From: Prorocentrum cordatum
Taxonomy: Eukaryota; Sar; Dinophyceae; Prorocentrales; Prorocentraceae
Direction: 5' to 3'
Assembly: GCA_963575745.1 (NCBI GenBank)
Contig: CAUYUJ010019874.1
Coordinates: 82,530-146,529 of the forward strand
DNA length: 64,000 nucleotides
In this document: positions 51,790 to 61,861 of the stretch, piece by piece
Position numbering within the stretch: the first letter of the stretch is position 1
How the letters are laid out: the number at the start of each line of letters is the position of its first letter
Translations under genes and position numbers: made by a program
Notes under the pieces: model-generated
What the model was told of the DNA's origin: nothing
Seen by the model: the letters and a program-made list of their open reading frames with translations, nothing else
Databases searched by the model: none

Positions 51790-52445
51790 AGCCATTCAGG
51801 GCGTGACTGGTTTAGGAGGCTTCCTCTCCCAACCCCCTTCGTCCCATTCGGGGAGGGGTAATCACTGTTGACTAGTAATAAACACCCCCTCCCCCAGGCG
51901 ACCAGCAGCGAACCAAGACCAATGAGAACCCCCCCCCATCCCTGTCAAAAAACCATCCGAAGCACACTCTGGGCAAAATCTTGGATGATGCTCGTGGGCC
52001 CCGCTGGCAACTTGCATTGTTTTGTTAACCAAGACGGCGGGAGGGGCCTTCATGCTGCCTGCTTCGCGCAAGGCCACCATCCCTGTCAAAAACAATACAA
52101 CATGCACTTCGCGGCTAAATCTGGATCATGGGCGGCCACCCCGAAATTACTGTCCATCGGTGTTTGACAAGGACCGCGGGGGGCGCTGGCACATTGCCTG
52201 CTGTTTGCAGGCCGATCAGACACCATGATGGCCTCCCCGCCGCGATGGTGCACTGGTTTTCCGACAAGGATGGTGGGGCCAACATGTTTCCCGATGTGTG
52301 CTGTCACGTGCGCGGGCGCAACTGGCACACTCTGCGCGTGCCCTGGACGTGGCGCACCTGGAGCGGCTGGACCATGCGGCACTCATGGCGCACGTGGAGC
52401 ACGTGGCGCATCTGGTGCGCGAGGCGTGCCTGGCACGCTTAGGCC
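51790..52445. repeat. Diverged duplicated segment, copy 2
   Basis: Aligns with 42,490-43,270: AACCAGCCATTCAGGGCGT, CCCTCCCCCAGGCGACCAGC, AACCAAGACGGCGGGAGG, GACAAGGACCGCGGGGGG, then GATGTGTGCTGTCACGTGCG and the GTGGCGCA short repeat. Unrecognised and non-coding as far as can be seen. Confidence 0.65.
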
Positions 52446-52459
52446 ACAGGGGATCGATC

Positions 52460-53100
52460 ACCTCCAAGATGGCCCCAGGATGGCCCCCGAGGCTCCCCAG
52501 AGTGCCCCAAGAGGGCCCCAAGAGGCACCCAGGAGGCTCCAAGATGCCCTTAAGATGCCCCCAAGATGCCCCAAAAGCCTACCAAGAGACCCCCAGCAGG
52601 CACCAAGAGGCCTCCCCGTAGCACCCCACACGCTTCAAGAGGCCCCCCAGGCCGCCAAGAGGCCCCCAAGACGCCTCCACAGGCCTACAAGAAGCTCTCC
52701 AGAGACATCCGAAGAAACTCCGAGAAGCATCCGCGAGATCTCTCCTTTTCTGTTGACCCTCCTCCTCTTCCTCGTCCTCATCCGCCTAGTCTTTCTCCCT
52801 CCTCCCCTCTCCCACTTCCTTCCTCCCTCTCCCCCTTCCCCCTCCCCCCCTCCTCCTCCTCCTCCTCCTCCTCCTCTCTCTCCTCCTCCTCCTCCTCCTC
52901 CCTCCTCCTCCCTCCTCTCTCCCTCCTCCTCCTCTCCTCCTCCTCCTCTCTCCTCCCTCCTCCTGCTCCTCCTCCTCCTCCTCCTCCTCCTCCTCCTCCT
53001 CCTCCTCTCCTCCTCCTTCCTTCGCCTCTTCCTCCTCCTCCTCCTCCTCCTCCTCCTCCTCCTCCTCCTCCTCCTCCTCCTCTTCCTCCTCCTCCCCCTA
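52460..53100. repeat. CCAAGAGGCC dispersed repeat joined to a TCC tract
   Basis: CCCCAAGATGCCCC and CAAGAGGCCCCC units to about 52,745, then (TCC)n with CCCTCC and CTCTCC variants to about 53,098. Third example of this pairing on this strand. Confidence 0.8.
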
Positions 53101-53454
53101 TTGAGGCATGACGGTTTCCCAGTCTCTATTCCACTACATGCCCTCCCACATGCCTAATCAGAGCAATTCGCCTGGGCGTCGTTTCTGGATGGGCTGGTGG
53201 GGTTGCGCGAAGCGTCTAGAATATAGTATTGTTGGCCATCTGGACCGCAGGGGACATTCGCATGCAGCACGTTCGTTTCCTCTTTCAGGCCACGCTTCAC
53301 TGCATGAGTATGCCCATGGCACGGGTCTGTCGTTGCGTTGCTCTTCGGCTCGAGACTTTCGCCGAGCACGTTTTTTTGGCCAGGTGAATCAAGCAGTGGT
53401 CATGGTCATTGTGACGACGGCGACGACAGGGACACTGCAGATGATGGGGAAATC

Positions 53455-53550
53455 AGAAGATACCGATACTGGTCTCCCTAGACCTGTCCCGCGGTGCGTT
53501 CTGACAAAATTTTCGAGGCGATTCCAGCGGTGGCGACGAGGGCCTTTCAC
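53455..53550 (-). pseudogene. Degraded copy of the 31.8-kb membrane-protein exon
   Basis: Minus strand. ATTTTGTCAGAACGCACCGC and AGGCCCTCGTCGCCACCGCT correspond in order to ATCCTGGTCAGAACGCTCCC and AGGCCCTCGTCGCCACGGCT at about 31,825-31,910. Roughly three quarters of bases agree over about 85 bp. The copy keeps the RWNRLENFVRTHRG-like frame for a short way and then loses resemblance. It could be a second gene of the same family or a dispersed fragment. Plus-strand frames over it are considered shadows. Confidence 0.5.
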
Positions 53551-53599
53551 GCTACGTCACGTTACGCCCGATGGGCCACAAGGCCGATGCAATCTAGAA

Positions 53600-54190
53600 C
53601 TCGAGGAAAAAATGTGGGCCGGTGCCTCTGCACCCGGCCAGTTATGCGATCGTCTGTCATCGAATGCTGCTATGACAGGCAGGAACGGAAGCAGAAGCGG
53701 GGCGGGGAGGGGAGGGGGGGCGGAGGGGGGAGAACTGGAAAAATCTCTCAAATCTCGCTCGTGGGGACTTTCACGGAGTCGCCAAGCATACAACAAAGAG
53801 CACAATTGTGAGATCAGTCCGTCTTTGACTCGTTGTACTAACGAGTCTCTCTGTCCGTTGCGTCTGGTGCTCCATTCTTCGATGCCCAAACAGGCCTAGG
53901 CCCAAAAAGAGAGGGTAGGGCAGCTGCACGGGCACCACTTCCTCCTCCGAGCCCAAAGCCATCAGGATCAGAGGCACCTCAACGCATGCTGCAACCATCA
54001 GCGGCTCTCAAAACAAAACGCAAGAAGCATATGGTGATGATCTGGGCGCCCGCCGAGGAAAAGGAATGCCAAGGGCGGGCGCGGGTGCGGCGAACGGTTG
54101 CGCGATGCCGCGCGGCGGGTGCGCAGGCAGGCAGGCAGGCAGGCAATCCGATCGAGTCAATGCTCGGCCCAGAATCAGGCGCGACTGCGT
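53600..54190. other. No supported gene; GGCA run
   Basis: A long plus-strand open frame (53,108-53,899) covers part of this but overlaps the degraded minus-strand exon and a G-run (53,700-53,730), and was not accepted. GGCAGGCAGGCAGGCAGGCA lies at about 54,124-54,143, close to the 3' end of LINE-2 and possibly related to its tail. Confidence 0.4.
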
Positions 54191-54196
54191 TGAACC

Positions 54197-55730
54197 TCAA
54201 GCCTCACTCTTGGAACCCGAGGGAAAACGCACGAAGTCCTCTTCGTGCTCGTGAGAAGAATTGTCCGCACTCGATTCATACCAGTCGCTTTCATAATACT
54301 CCTTTGCAAACTTGCGCAGATAGTCGCCCCATCTCACAGCGGGTCGCCTGCGCGATCGCCCAGCCTCAGGACACGTCGCAGGTAGGTGCCAACGCGATAC
54401 TCTTGCAGGCCAGCTGTCCGACATCGTGCCAACACGATGAGCCAGCATGCATCGCCGTCGTAGCAACTGGACGCTCCAGTCTTCCATTGAGTAAGTTGTT
54501 AGAGCAGCATTCACTTTCAGCCTCGCCCCCCGCATTGCTCCATCCCGCGGCTCATCCCCCACGCGATCCCACCCAACAAGTGTTCGAAGCATCCTCCGCT
54601 GAAGCACATCTAATGAGCTGATTTGTGTCCGCGACATTGCACAAGACGAAAGGCCGAACAACATCGTTGGAGCGATTACTGCGTCGAAGAACTTGATCCG
54701 GGAGCATATGCGCAGCTGCTTGTCCATTAGAACGTCACGATGCTGATGAGATCTCATCCATGCCATTTGAATCCGGCGGCCAAACTGAAGGAGACTCCTC
54801 GAACGGAGGCTGCCGCACAGCTTCCTCCCCAAATATTTGCGGGCCACATCGCCGTCCAGGACTTCCGCGGGCTCGCCCCCGATGTCCAACGAACCCAGAT
54901 GGACATCGCGCGCCGTCGCAAGTACCTTGATCTTTCCGGCGTTCAGGTCGAGACCGACTTTCGCAAGTTCCTCTTTGAGCGCCGTCGCCATTCTGATGAG
55001 ATCCGCACGCGATGCCGCGAAAATCATGAGGTCGTCCGCGCATCTGGCGTTTGTTGAGGCGCCCCCTTCATCAACTCGAACTCCCTTCCCGATTATCCTG
55101 GCCTTCAATTTGCGAAGCGCTGCGTCGACCCCCGCGCTAAGAAGCAGCGGGCCCAGGATGCGCCCTCGCTCAACGCCTCGCTGCATCTCGAAACGACGGG
55201 AACCACGAACTCGCCCGCGTTGGTTTGCATAGATGACTGACAACATGGCGACGCATTCGTCTCCCACACCTTGGCTCCGGAGCGAATCAAGCAGCGATTG
55301 AAATTCGATTCGATCGAAGGCCTGGCTCAGGCCCAAACATCAACTCCACATGGACACATTCCATTCCAAACACTTGCCACAGACAGTCGAATATAATGAA
55401 GGCGTCGCCCACCGATCTTTTACATACGAAACCAACTTGGTCGCCCGATTGGCGCGCGCCCAGCGCTCCACGAAGGCGGCGGCACAACAGACGCGCGAAG
55501 AGTTTGCATGCTATTCTTAGCATTGCGACGGGCCTCCAGCTCTGCGGAAGTCCCAGGTCACCAGTCCTCGGTAGCATCGAAATTACTGTCTCTCTCCAGG
55601 TCGGGTCAAGCACGCCCTCCTGCAACATCTTATTAAACAGGTCCAGTAGAAGGCCCAAGAAGTTATCTGAAGATTCTTTGAACATGCCCGCGACGACCCC
55701 AACCTCATCTGAAGCCCTCCGAAGTTTCAT
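54197..55730 (-). pseudogene. LINE-2 reverse transcriptase, with CADD in place of YADD
   Basis: Copies element RNA at the nicked target. The 5' part (55,287-55,730) contains FNKMLQEGVLDPTWRETVIS, MLPRTGDLGLPQSWRPVAML and GDQVGF, the fingers and first palm motifs. A 1-nt shift near 55,336 moves to the second frame, which opens GLSQAFDRIEF (first catalytic aspartate in AFD). RGILGPLLLSAGVDAALR and RCADDLMIFA follow. The tyrosine or phenylalanine normally before ADD is cysteine here (55,031-55,042), while both aspartates remain. GLDLNAGKIKVLA follows, then a long thumb and a typical LINE tail (RRPAVRWGDYLRKFAKEYYE) to a stop at 54,197. Functional polymerase activity is not expected. Confidence 0.85.
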
Positions 55731-55762
55731 CGGTTTCAGTGCACGCCGAAATTCACATATAG

Positions 55763-56345
55763 TTAAGGGCGTATTCTCGTAGAGCAGCTGTCCATCATAG
55801 ACTGTAGATACGCAGAAGCTGACTCAGAGGAGTACGACCATCCAACCCTGAAGATCCTCTCCAGATAGGTGGAGAAATCACCCCGCCCAGCCTGCGCACC
55901 AGATCCAACTTCAGAGGAACATGCCGGTAGTCGCCCTGCGTCGCCGATCCGGTCGAGCTCGATGAACTCGTCGAGAATAAATTGGAGCCGTTGACTTTTT
56001 CTGTTTTCTGAGCTCCCTGCGGACATGTTTCCGGATCTGTTTAGAGAGCCCTCTGCGCTGCTGGGGGTCGCGTGTACGACGCCCCTGTTGAAGAGAGTCC
56101 CGAAGGTGAGGTGAGTCCCGCGGCCGATCGTTGAACCGTCGTCGCTTGCTGCGCACGCCCTCTCCATGAGCCACAGCTGCGTCGAAAAGAATCGCTTCTG
56201 CTTCGAACGACGCCGACGGCGCATGGTCTGCGAGCTTCTCGCCCAAAGCCTACTGGAAAACAGCGCAGTCTTCGGAGGGGGCCCACCCTCGCATCGACGA
56301 TCTTGCCCCCTCGGCTCGCCGGCGCGAGACCCCCCCGAGAACAAG
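55763..56345 (-). pseudogene. LINE-2 linker between endonuclease and polymerase
   Basis: Minus-strand open stretch with SKQKRFFSTQLWLMERACAA, RLQFILDEFIELDRIGD and SAYLQSM. Composition and position fit the inter-domain linker. No motif identified. The frame differs from both neighbours. Confidence 0.5.
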
Positions 56346-57000
56346 CCCCACGTTCACGGCGCGGCGATCCGGCCCCAAGTCCACACGTCCCGACGCATTC
56401 CAAGTCGACACGTGCAGGTACGAAGACGCAAGAATGAAGTCAATCCTCCGAACGGGCCCCAAACTGCTCTCAACGGTCCAACTGCGCTCATCGCGCCCAT
56501 TCCCATCACCATTGACCTACTTCGAGTTGAAAGCGGCCGCCATCTCAGCCCCGCAATCCCCATTGCGAATTGAGATCGCCCCCCACCACGACTGCATTTC
56601 CGTCTCGAACTGCTACCGTCAGCGCCTGGCGCACTTGCTCGCACACCTGGCTCAAAGCTTCAGCCGGACATCCCGCGCGACGCAAAGAAACAACACAAAA
56701 TGAAGCCCCCCGTTGAGCGAGCTGCAAACCAAAGCGGATTACTCGATCAGAAACAAGAAGCGTCGAACAAATTCTGCCACTCAACCGAGCATGCATCAAT
56801 AAACCCACACATGGCGCTTAAGAATCTTCACGGCGCACACATAGACGACGCCCACCCTCCAACTCCACAGTTTGACTTTCCGCGCGAGTTTCACTGAACA
56901 TAGCAATGCCCCAATCTAAAGCCGTTAGTTCAACGACCAGCTCTGCAAGTCTACGTGAGCCATTAAGCCGCTCACTATTGCAGAACACGTGCAATTTCCC
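56250..57000 (-). pseudogene. LINE-2 endonuclease (EEP fold) remnant
   Basis: Three frames together give the motif order of an EEP nuclease. LHVFCNSERLNGSRRLAEL and DWGIAMFSETRAE (about 56,880) carry the N-terminal Asn and the metal-binding Glu. A second frame has AVRDGNAVVVGGDLNSQWG (about 56,570), the GDxN box. A third frame has RRIDFILASSYL (about 56,440) and LGPDRRAVNVGLVL (about 56,375), matching the (I)D block and the SDHxAV block, with the catalytic His replaced by Arg (DRR for DHR). At least two frameshifts separate them. Confidence 0.7.
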
Positions 57001-57236
57001 ATCCCATGGATGGGGTGATACTTGACTCGGTCGGCGTTGCCCCCATTCCGAGCCCTCGGCCCGCCCTGCACCGCTCTCGCCCTCGCCCTTGCCCTCGCCG
57101 CGATTCGGCGCGGTGCTTCTCTTCAACATCTCTTCGCACGCGTTCACCATTTCCCCGGGCTTCTCGCAACAGTGAAAATCTCCCCGACCTCCCCCAAAAT
57201 CTGCCATGAGATCCGCGCCGCCCACTCCAGTACTGA

Positions 57237-57380
<144 letters not shown>

Positions 57381-57510
57381 CCTACGCACCGAGATTCGCT
57401 TGGAATGTCAACCCGCACGCATTTCCTACCGCAGTCCCATTCCACCAAGAAACGCTCGAGAGCAAACAAGAATGACCGTGGGATCCGCTCGTCAGGAGGC
57501 GCGCCTGGAA

Positions 57511-58080
57511 TCACGTCGACCTTTGCATCCCGCACACCATTCTTTTATCCCCGACTGCCTTGATCGCCTGCCCCTCCCCATCCTCCGCGCGGAACTTCAG
57601 GGAGAGGACGCCGGTGAAGCCCCCCTCGGCATACACCTGCGTCGGCATGGGTACCGAAAGCTCCCGAGGCTCATTGTGCACCCACCCCTTTGCCTCCTCC
57701 TCCTGCATGCCGGCGAGACCACTGACTTCCGCAGTGACGTTTCGTTCCTCCGCAAGTGTAGTTCTCAGGAAACTGCCCCACGATGGCGGAGCGGCGCCAG
57801 CCCCATCGAAGTGCATTTTCATATGGTCGACCTGCCCTGCTAGATGGTGGATCTAGCTGTCATTATCCTGGATATTTCTGGCGATGTCCTTGGATGCGCT
57901 GGACTGCTCAAACGCGTCCACGCGCTTCCTCATTTCGCCCACGCTGTTCTTCACATTCAGCTCTACCTTGTCCATCCGCTGGGTGATCGACTCGACTGAC
58001 TTCGTCATAGGGTCGAGCCGCTCTTTCAGCTTCCTTTTCAAGGATGTCTCCATGGCGTCGGGGATCGCCTTGACGGTGAC
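57511..58080 (-). pseudogene. LINE-2 ORF1-like region with coiled coil
   Basis: Minus strand. 57,853-58,080 reads LKRKLKERLDPMTKSVESIT and QRMDKVELNVKNSVGEMRKR, a heptad-like helix typical of ORF1 proteins that multimerise. A stop (near 57,853) is followed by a second frame (57,511-57,822) with ELSVPMPTQVYAEGGFTGVL, SLKFRAEDGEGQAIK. A third frame resumes at 57,535 with RDAKVDVIPGAPPDERIPRS. Together they resemble an ORF1 coiled coil and a following domain, broken at least twice. Its job in an intact element would be RNA binding. Assignment to LINE-2 is by strand and adjacency. Confidence 0.5.
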
Positions 58081-58404
58081 GGAACCTGAAGATGAAGATG
58101 CCTCTTCACGATGGTTCGGGGCCGTTGGCGACGAGATCAGATGCACGGACGGGTGGGGGGGCCGAGGGAGTCGAGGTCGTCCGCCCCGTCGTCCATTTGG
58201 TGGAGCGGGCTGAATAAGCGCTCGCGAACTTCGCGCTGCAGGGTCTTCCCAACCGGCGCCCCTGGCATTCGCACTCTCTTCGCAGCCATCGAAAGATAAG
58301 GGCATGGGAACGAAAAGTTCGGTATGCTGACAGTGAGGTAGAGTAGTTGTATACACCACACTTGATCGGCGGGTGCGCGCGTAAACAAAAATCAAAACAA
58401 CAAA

Positions 58405-58423
58405 TTGATAGAGAGAGGGAGAA

Positions 58424-58464
<41 letters not shown>

Positions 58465-58472
58465 TAAAAAAG

Positions 58473-58505
<33 letters not shown>

Positions 58506-58606
58506 AGCCCAAAAGGGGCGCCAGGAGGCGCCTGGGAGGCGCCGGGGAGGCCCCCAAGACGCCCCCAAGATACCTCCGAGGGGCTCCCGAAAGACCCCCA
58601 AGAGAG

Positions 58607-58637
<31 letters not shown>

Positions 58638-58644
58638 GAAGAAA

Positions 58645-58683
<39 letters not shown>

Positions 58684-58690
58684 AGCTTCT
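58405..58690. repeat. GA tracts around a poly-A run and a short CCAAGACGCC repeat
   Basis: (GA)n at 58,408-58,465, A-run of about 37 at 58,466-58,503 (one G), then AAAAGGGGCGCCAGGAGGCG and CCCCCAAGACGCCCCCAAGA (a small relative of the CCAAGAGGCC repeat), then (GA)n again to 58,682. No gene. Confidence 0.85.
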
Positions 58691-58694
58691 TGGC

Positions 58695-59500
58695 ACATCG
58701 ATTAGCACGGGGTTCGTGGGCGACCGCCGCGGCCTCTGCGGCGTGGGACCAGAAGCTGGGACCGACAGCCTCGGCGGAACGAGCAAGGTGCGATTGCGCG
58801 CACGCGCGAGCAGCATTGCAACGCGCAGCCACACGCAGCCACGCGCAGCCCCATCCTCAACCTCGCTAAAGACCAAGAATCGTTTTCTTTCGCTGGTCGG
58901 CCTGTAGATTTCGATTCCTTGGCCCCCATGCCCACATGATCACTGATCGCGATGAGGCCGACATCTGCGTCCTCTCCGGCAGCGCGGCCTTGGCTTCGAC
59001 GGTGCATCCGCAAAGGCGCGCCACCAGAGACCCTCAACAAGCACTGCGGGCAACGACCTGCAGCTCGTGGTTTTTTGCAGCGTACGGAACGCGGCCGCAC
59101 AAGGTCCCGCCCGCGCGCGAGCTGCGAGCTGGCGCGCGGCCACCCCCAACCGCCAAGCCGCGCCAGACCCTCGCTGTGGCACAACAGCACGCGCTGCTCT
59201 CTCTGCACGTTGGGTTACAGTCGGACATGAGCCGGGAAAACATCCCTCAAGAACACGAGACCCTCCGCTGGCCAAAACACACAAAACATCCAAGGGTCTC
59301 CTCCCCAAGATGCACAAGAACATCCGGCAAACACGAAAAACACCAGGGTGCCCTCCACGAACCGAACCTCGCGTTTTTCCTCCATCCGACTGAAATTTCA
59401 GTTTCCCCATGAACGCGCGTCACTATGCACCGAGCCACGTATCTGTCATGTTGTGGCCGTCTGGGCAAAAAACGATTCCAGAAACCACCGCGCGCGTCGA
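58695..59500. other. No gene accepted; moderate complexity
   Basis: Overlapping open frames exist on both strands (for example minus RSAEAVGPSFWSHAAEAAAV near 58,750; plus and minus frames of about 156-158 codons at 58,940-59,410). None shows a motif or convincing splice borders. A minus-strand exon near 58,720-58,830 is possible. Confidence 0.35.
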
Positions 59501-59509
59501 CTCTCCGGG

Positions 59510-59640
59510 GCGAGGCGACGGGCGGGAAGGCCTCTCGGGGCTGGATTCCAGGGCTCCCCGGGATGGGTTCCTCGCCCCGAACCCGTGCCCGAGAGCCCCT
59601 GGGCCTAGGGACGGGCCCCGACGGCCCCAGGAACGGGAGC
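59510..59640. repeat. Probable family D relative
   Basis: GGGCTGGATTCCAGGGCTCC, CTCGCCCCGAACCCGTGCC and GACGGGCCCCGACGGCCCC share the order and spacing of family D but are diverged. A GGA tract follows at 59,790-59,835. Confidence 0.35.
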
Positions 59641-59792
59641 AGGGGCCTCAGGACCTGCCTCCCTCGAGGACGACGCTTGGTCTCGCGTCGGAGGGATGAA
59701 GCCATACTACTCTGGATGGGAGAATAATCGCCCCCCCTCCTTGAATGCGCCGCCGGGGTGGGCGCGCGCCGTCGGCACGGGTGGGGGGGTCG

Positions 59793-59824
<32 letters not shown>

Positions 59825-59915
59825 GGAGGAGGAATAAGGGGAGGGGGGGAGGACGGAGGGGGCGGTGCTGGGCAAGCCCAATCGGGAAGTTAATCACCCT
59901 CTCCTTGAGAAATAC

Positions 59916-60033
59916 CCCGTCCAGAGTAGCCACCAGGCTGGCGCCGAGGCCCAAAACCAACGACGGCAGGGCGGGCGTCGGGGTCCAGCGTCCTCGTCGC
60001 GGCGCCGCGTTCACCCCGTGAGGGAGGACCGCG
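59916..60033 (-). CDS. Weak candidate exon with a hydrophobic segment
   Basis: Minus strand. After CTCCGCTTCTCCGCAG (acceptor ending 60,034) the frame reads AVLPHGVNAAPRRGRWTPTP and ALPSLVLGLGASLVATLDG, then meets GTATTTC at 59,915, a possible donor. Without splicing the frame continues VFLKERVINFPIGLAQH. The central stretch could be a membrane helix or a signal anchor. It lies just 3' of the stop at 60,076, so it would belong to a different gene or isoform than the exon at 60,076-60,228. Confidence 0.35.
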
Positions 60034-60075
60034 CTGCGGAGAAGCGGAGGTTCTAGCACCAGAGCCCTGCGCTTT

Positions 60076-60228
60076 TCAGCAAAAGCTGAGGGGGTACCGC
60101 CCGACGGGGGTCAGCCTCTGCGAACGGAAGTTACGAACCGAAGGATCGAACCTACCATCGAATCCGTTGGTAGAGGATGAGATGAAAGCGAAAACGGCCC
60201 AATCGTCATCGGGCACGCTGTCCAATAC
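60076..60228 (-). CDS. Candidate terminal exon, unknown protein
   Basis: Minus strand. A strong acceptor (CCATCCTGCAATCCTCTCGG then TTCAG, ending 60,229) opens exactly 51 codons: VLDSVPDDDWAVFAFISSST, NGFDGRFDPSVRNFRSQRLT, PVGRYPLSFC and a TGA stop. Charged and aromatic residues are mixed in a normal way and the composition is unlike the surroundings. A GTAGGT site inside could act as a donor and would change the reading. Upstream exons were not found within the following few hundred bases. Function unknown. Confidence 0.45.
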   Translation of the reverse strand, partial: VLDSVPDDDWAVFAFISSSTNGFDGRFDPSVRNFRSQRLTPVGRYPLSFC

Positions 60229-60734
60229 CTGAACCGAGAGGATTGCAGGATGGACGGGTAGAAGGAGGAAAGGAGCGGTCGTCACACGCAGCCTCGCCGC
60301 GTCGGCGCGACACGCACAGGGGGCGCGCGGCACCTGCCGCGCGCGGTGTTGAACAACGATGGGGGGCGGTCCAGGGTTGCTGGCGGACGTGCCCCCCTCT
60401 GCCAACGGAGAATTCACACCATTACTTTGAATGAGCGATTTGCTAGAAAGGAAATAAGCCTTTTAGTAAAATGGTTTTGCTTTGTTGCGCGACAACCGCG
60501 GCGGCGCGTCCGAATTGCTGGGCCACGTCCTGCGCTCGCGCCCTGTATCCTCTGTCAAGGAGCATTTACAACTCGCTGAGAACATGTCCAGGTGTCGCCG
60601 CGACCAGATGCAACCCGACCCTGACTACTCAAAAGGGTGAACTGGCAGGAAGGACCGGGGCCCCCGCCCCCCGACCAGGCCCTGGCCCCGCATCGCCACC
60701 GCATCCCCAAGACTTCATTAAGGCAGACCGCGGA

Positions 60735-60905
60735 CTTTACTAAAGCGAGGACGCGGCGTTACTAAAGCGAGGAAGCGGCTGTACTGAAGCGAGGAAACGG
60801 CTTTAGTGCTTTAGTAAAGTCGCTCCGCTCAATACATTCCGAAAAATCGACGTCTTACTGAAGCGAGGAGAGAGCTTTAGTGAAGCGGAGGAACGGCTGA
60901 GGTGA
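60735..60905. repeat. TTTACTAAAGCGAGGAAGCGGC repeat, about 22 bp
   Basis: Units TTACTAAAGCGAGGACGCGG, TTACTAAAGCGAGGAAGCGG, TACTGAAGCGAGGAAACGGC, TTACTGAAGCGAGGAGAGAG and TTAGTGAAGCGGAGGAACGG. Between the third and fourth is an inverted copy, CTTTAGTAAAGTCGCTCCGC. No coding signal. Confidence 0.75.
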
Positions 60906-60939
60906 AACCGCGCGCAAACATGTTGTTTTTCCCCCCCCC

Positions 60940-61320
60940 AAAAAAAAAAACTCGGGACTCCAGGAGCGAGGGCGGGGCGCAAATTCGCCCGTGGGCCTGG
61001 GCCCGGTCGCCGCCGTCGTCGCGATGTTCGTCGTCGCCGCCGTTGCCGTTGCCGCCGTCGTCGTCACCGTCAGCGCAGGCGCCGCCGTCGTCGTCGCCGT
61101 CGCCGTCGTCGTCGCCGCGACGCCCACGCATGCACGTTATTACCATCGGCGTGTCTCGCGCGACCGCGCGCGCCACTACGCTCGCATCTCCGCTCGTCCG
61201 ACGGGGGTCCAAGCGGATATCATGATTTGTGTTGCCCCCACAACTCGTTTAAAACAATAGCGAAAAAACGTCAATTATACTACTATAACTATATATATAT
61301 GTAAAAAAACTCAGAACGGC
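60940..61320. other. C/A run and GTCGCC microsatellite, no gene
   Basis: CCCCCCCCC then A-run at 60,930-60,950, GTC/GCC triplets (61,008-61,120), then AT-rich sequence with (TA)n at about 61,288-61,300. Asp/Gly-rich minus-strand frames are repeat-driven. Confidence 0.5.
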
Positions 61321-61368
61321 CTCGACAAGAGGCACACATTTGCAGCGTGCAAGCGAACCAAGCGTCAG

Positions 61369-61480
61369 CTAGGAGTCCTTGTGTAGAGGAGCTGCGAGGG
61401 CAGCGCGGAATCGATCTCGGCGACGCTGCGCTCGCTCCGGCGGCCACGGCGCGGTCGGCGCCAGGAAGCTCCGGAGCGCG
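61369..61480 (-). CDS. Candidate terminal exon, unknown protein
   Basis: Minus strand. After TTGCGCGCGTGAG (AG acceptor, 61,481-61,482) the frame gives ALRSFLAPTAPWPPERAQRR, RDRFRAALAAPLHKDS and a TAG stop at 61,369-61,371. 112 nt. The frame also stays open upstream (CLQFLARVS), so the 5' border is uncertain. Basic, Ala/Arg-rich, consistent with GC-rich coding but also with chance. Confidence 0.35.
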
Positions 61481-61579
61481 CTCACGCGCGCAAGGAATTG
61501 CAGGCAGGAGGCCCGATATCGACGGTGAGAAGTGCTACGGACGAGGATCTGGGGGTCGTCCTCCGGGAAAATAAGCCGT

Positions 61580-61583
61580 GCGG

Positions 61584-61623
<40 letters not shown>

Positions 61624-61625
61624 TG
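61580..61625. repeat. GAC microsatellite
   Basis: (GAC)n of about 15 units. The poly-Asp and poly-Thr frames are artefacts. Confidence 0.9.
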
Positions 61626-61861
61626 ACCAAGAGCGCTTCGACGGGAGCAGTATGGGGGCCAATGCTGCCGAGCCTCGGGGACAGGAGGCGGCGCGGCGAG
61701 CAACTGCGGGCTGCACCCAGTGGTTCCCAAGCCAGCACCAGAGGGGTAATGGGGGCGAGAAAGGGTGAGGCAGATGGAGAGAGGGAGAGAGACAGGGACA
61801 GAAAGACTGAAAGAGAGAGAGAGAGAAAGAGGGAGGGAGACAGGGAGAAGGGGAGTTACGT

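Noticed and set aside
53108-53899. 263-codon plus-strand frame
   Set aside because: Opposite to the degraded minus-strand exon at 53.46-53.55 kb and partly a G-run; no motif or splice support.
58467-58503. Poly-A run as the 3' tail of a retroposed transcript
   Set aside because: No coding or transcript-like sequence upstream; it is embedded in GA microsatellite on both sides.
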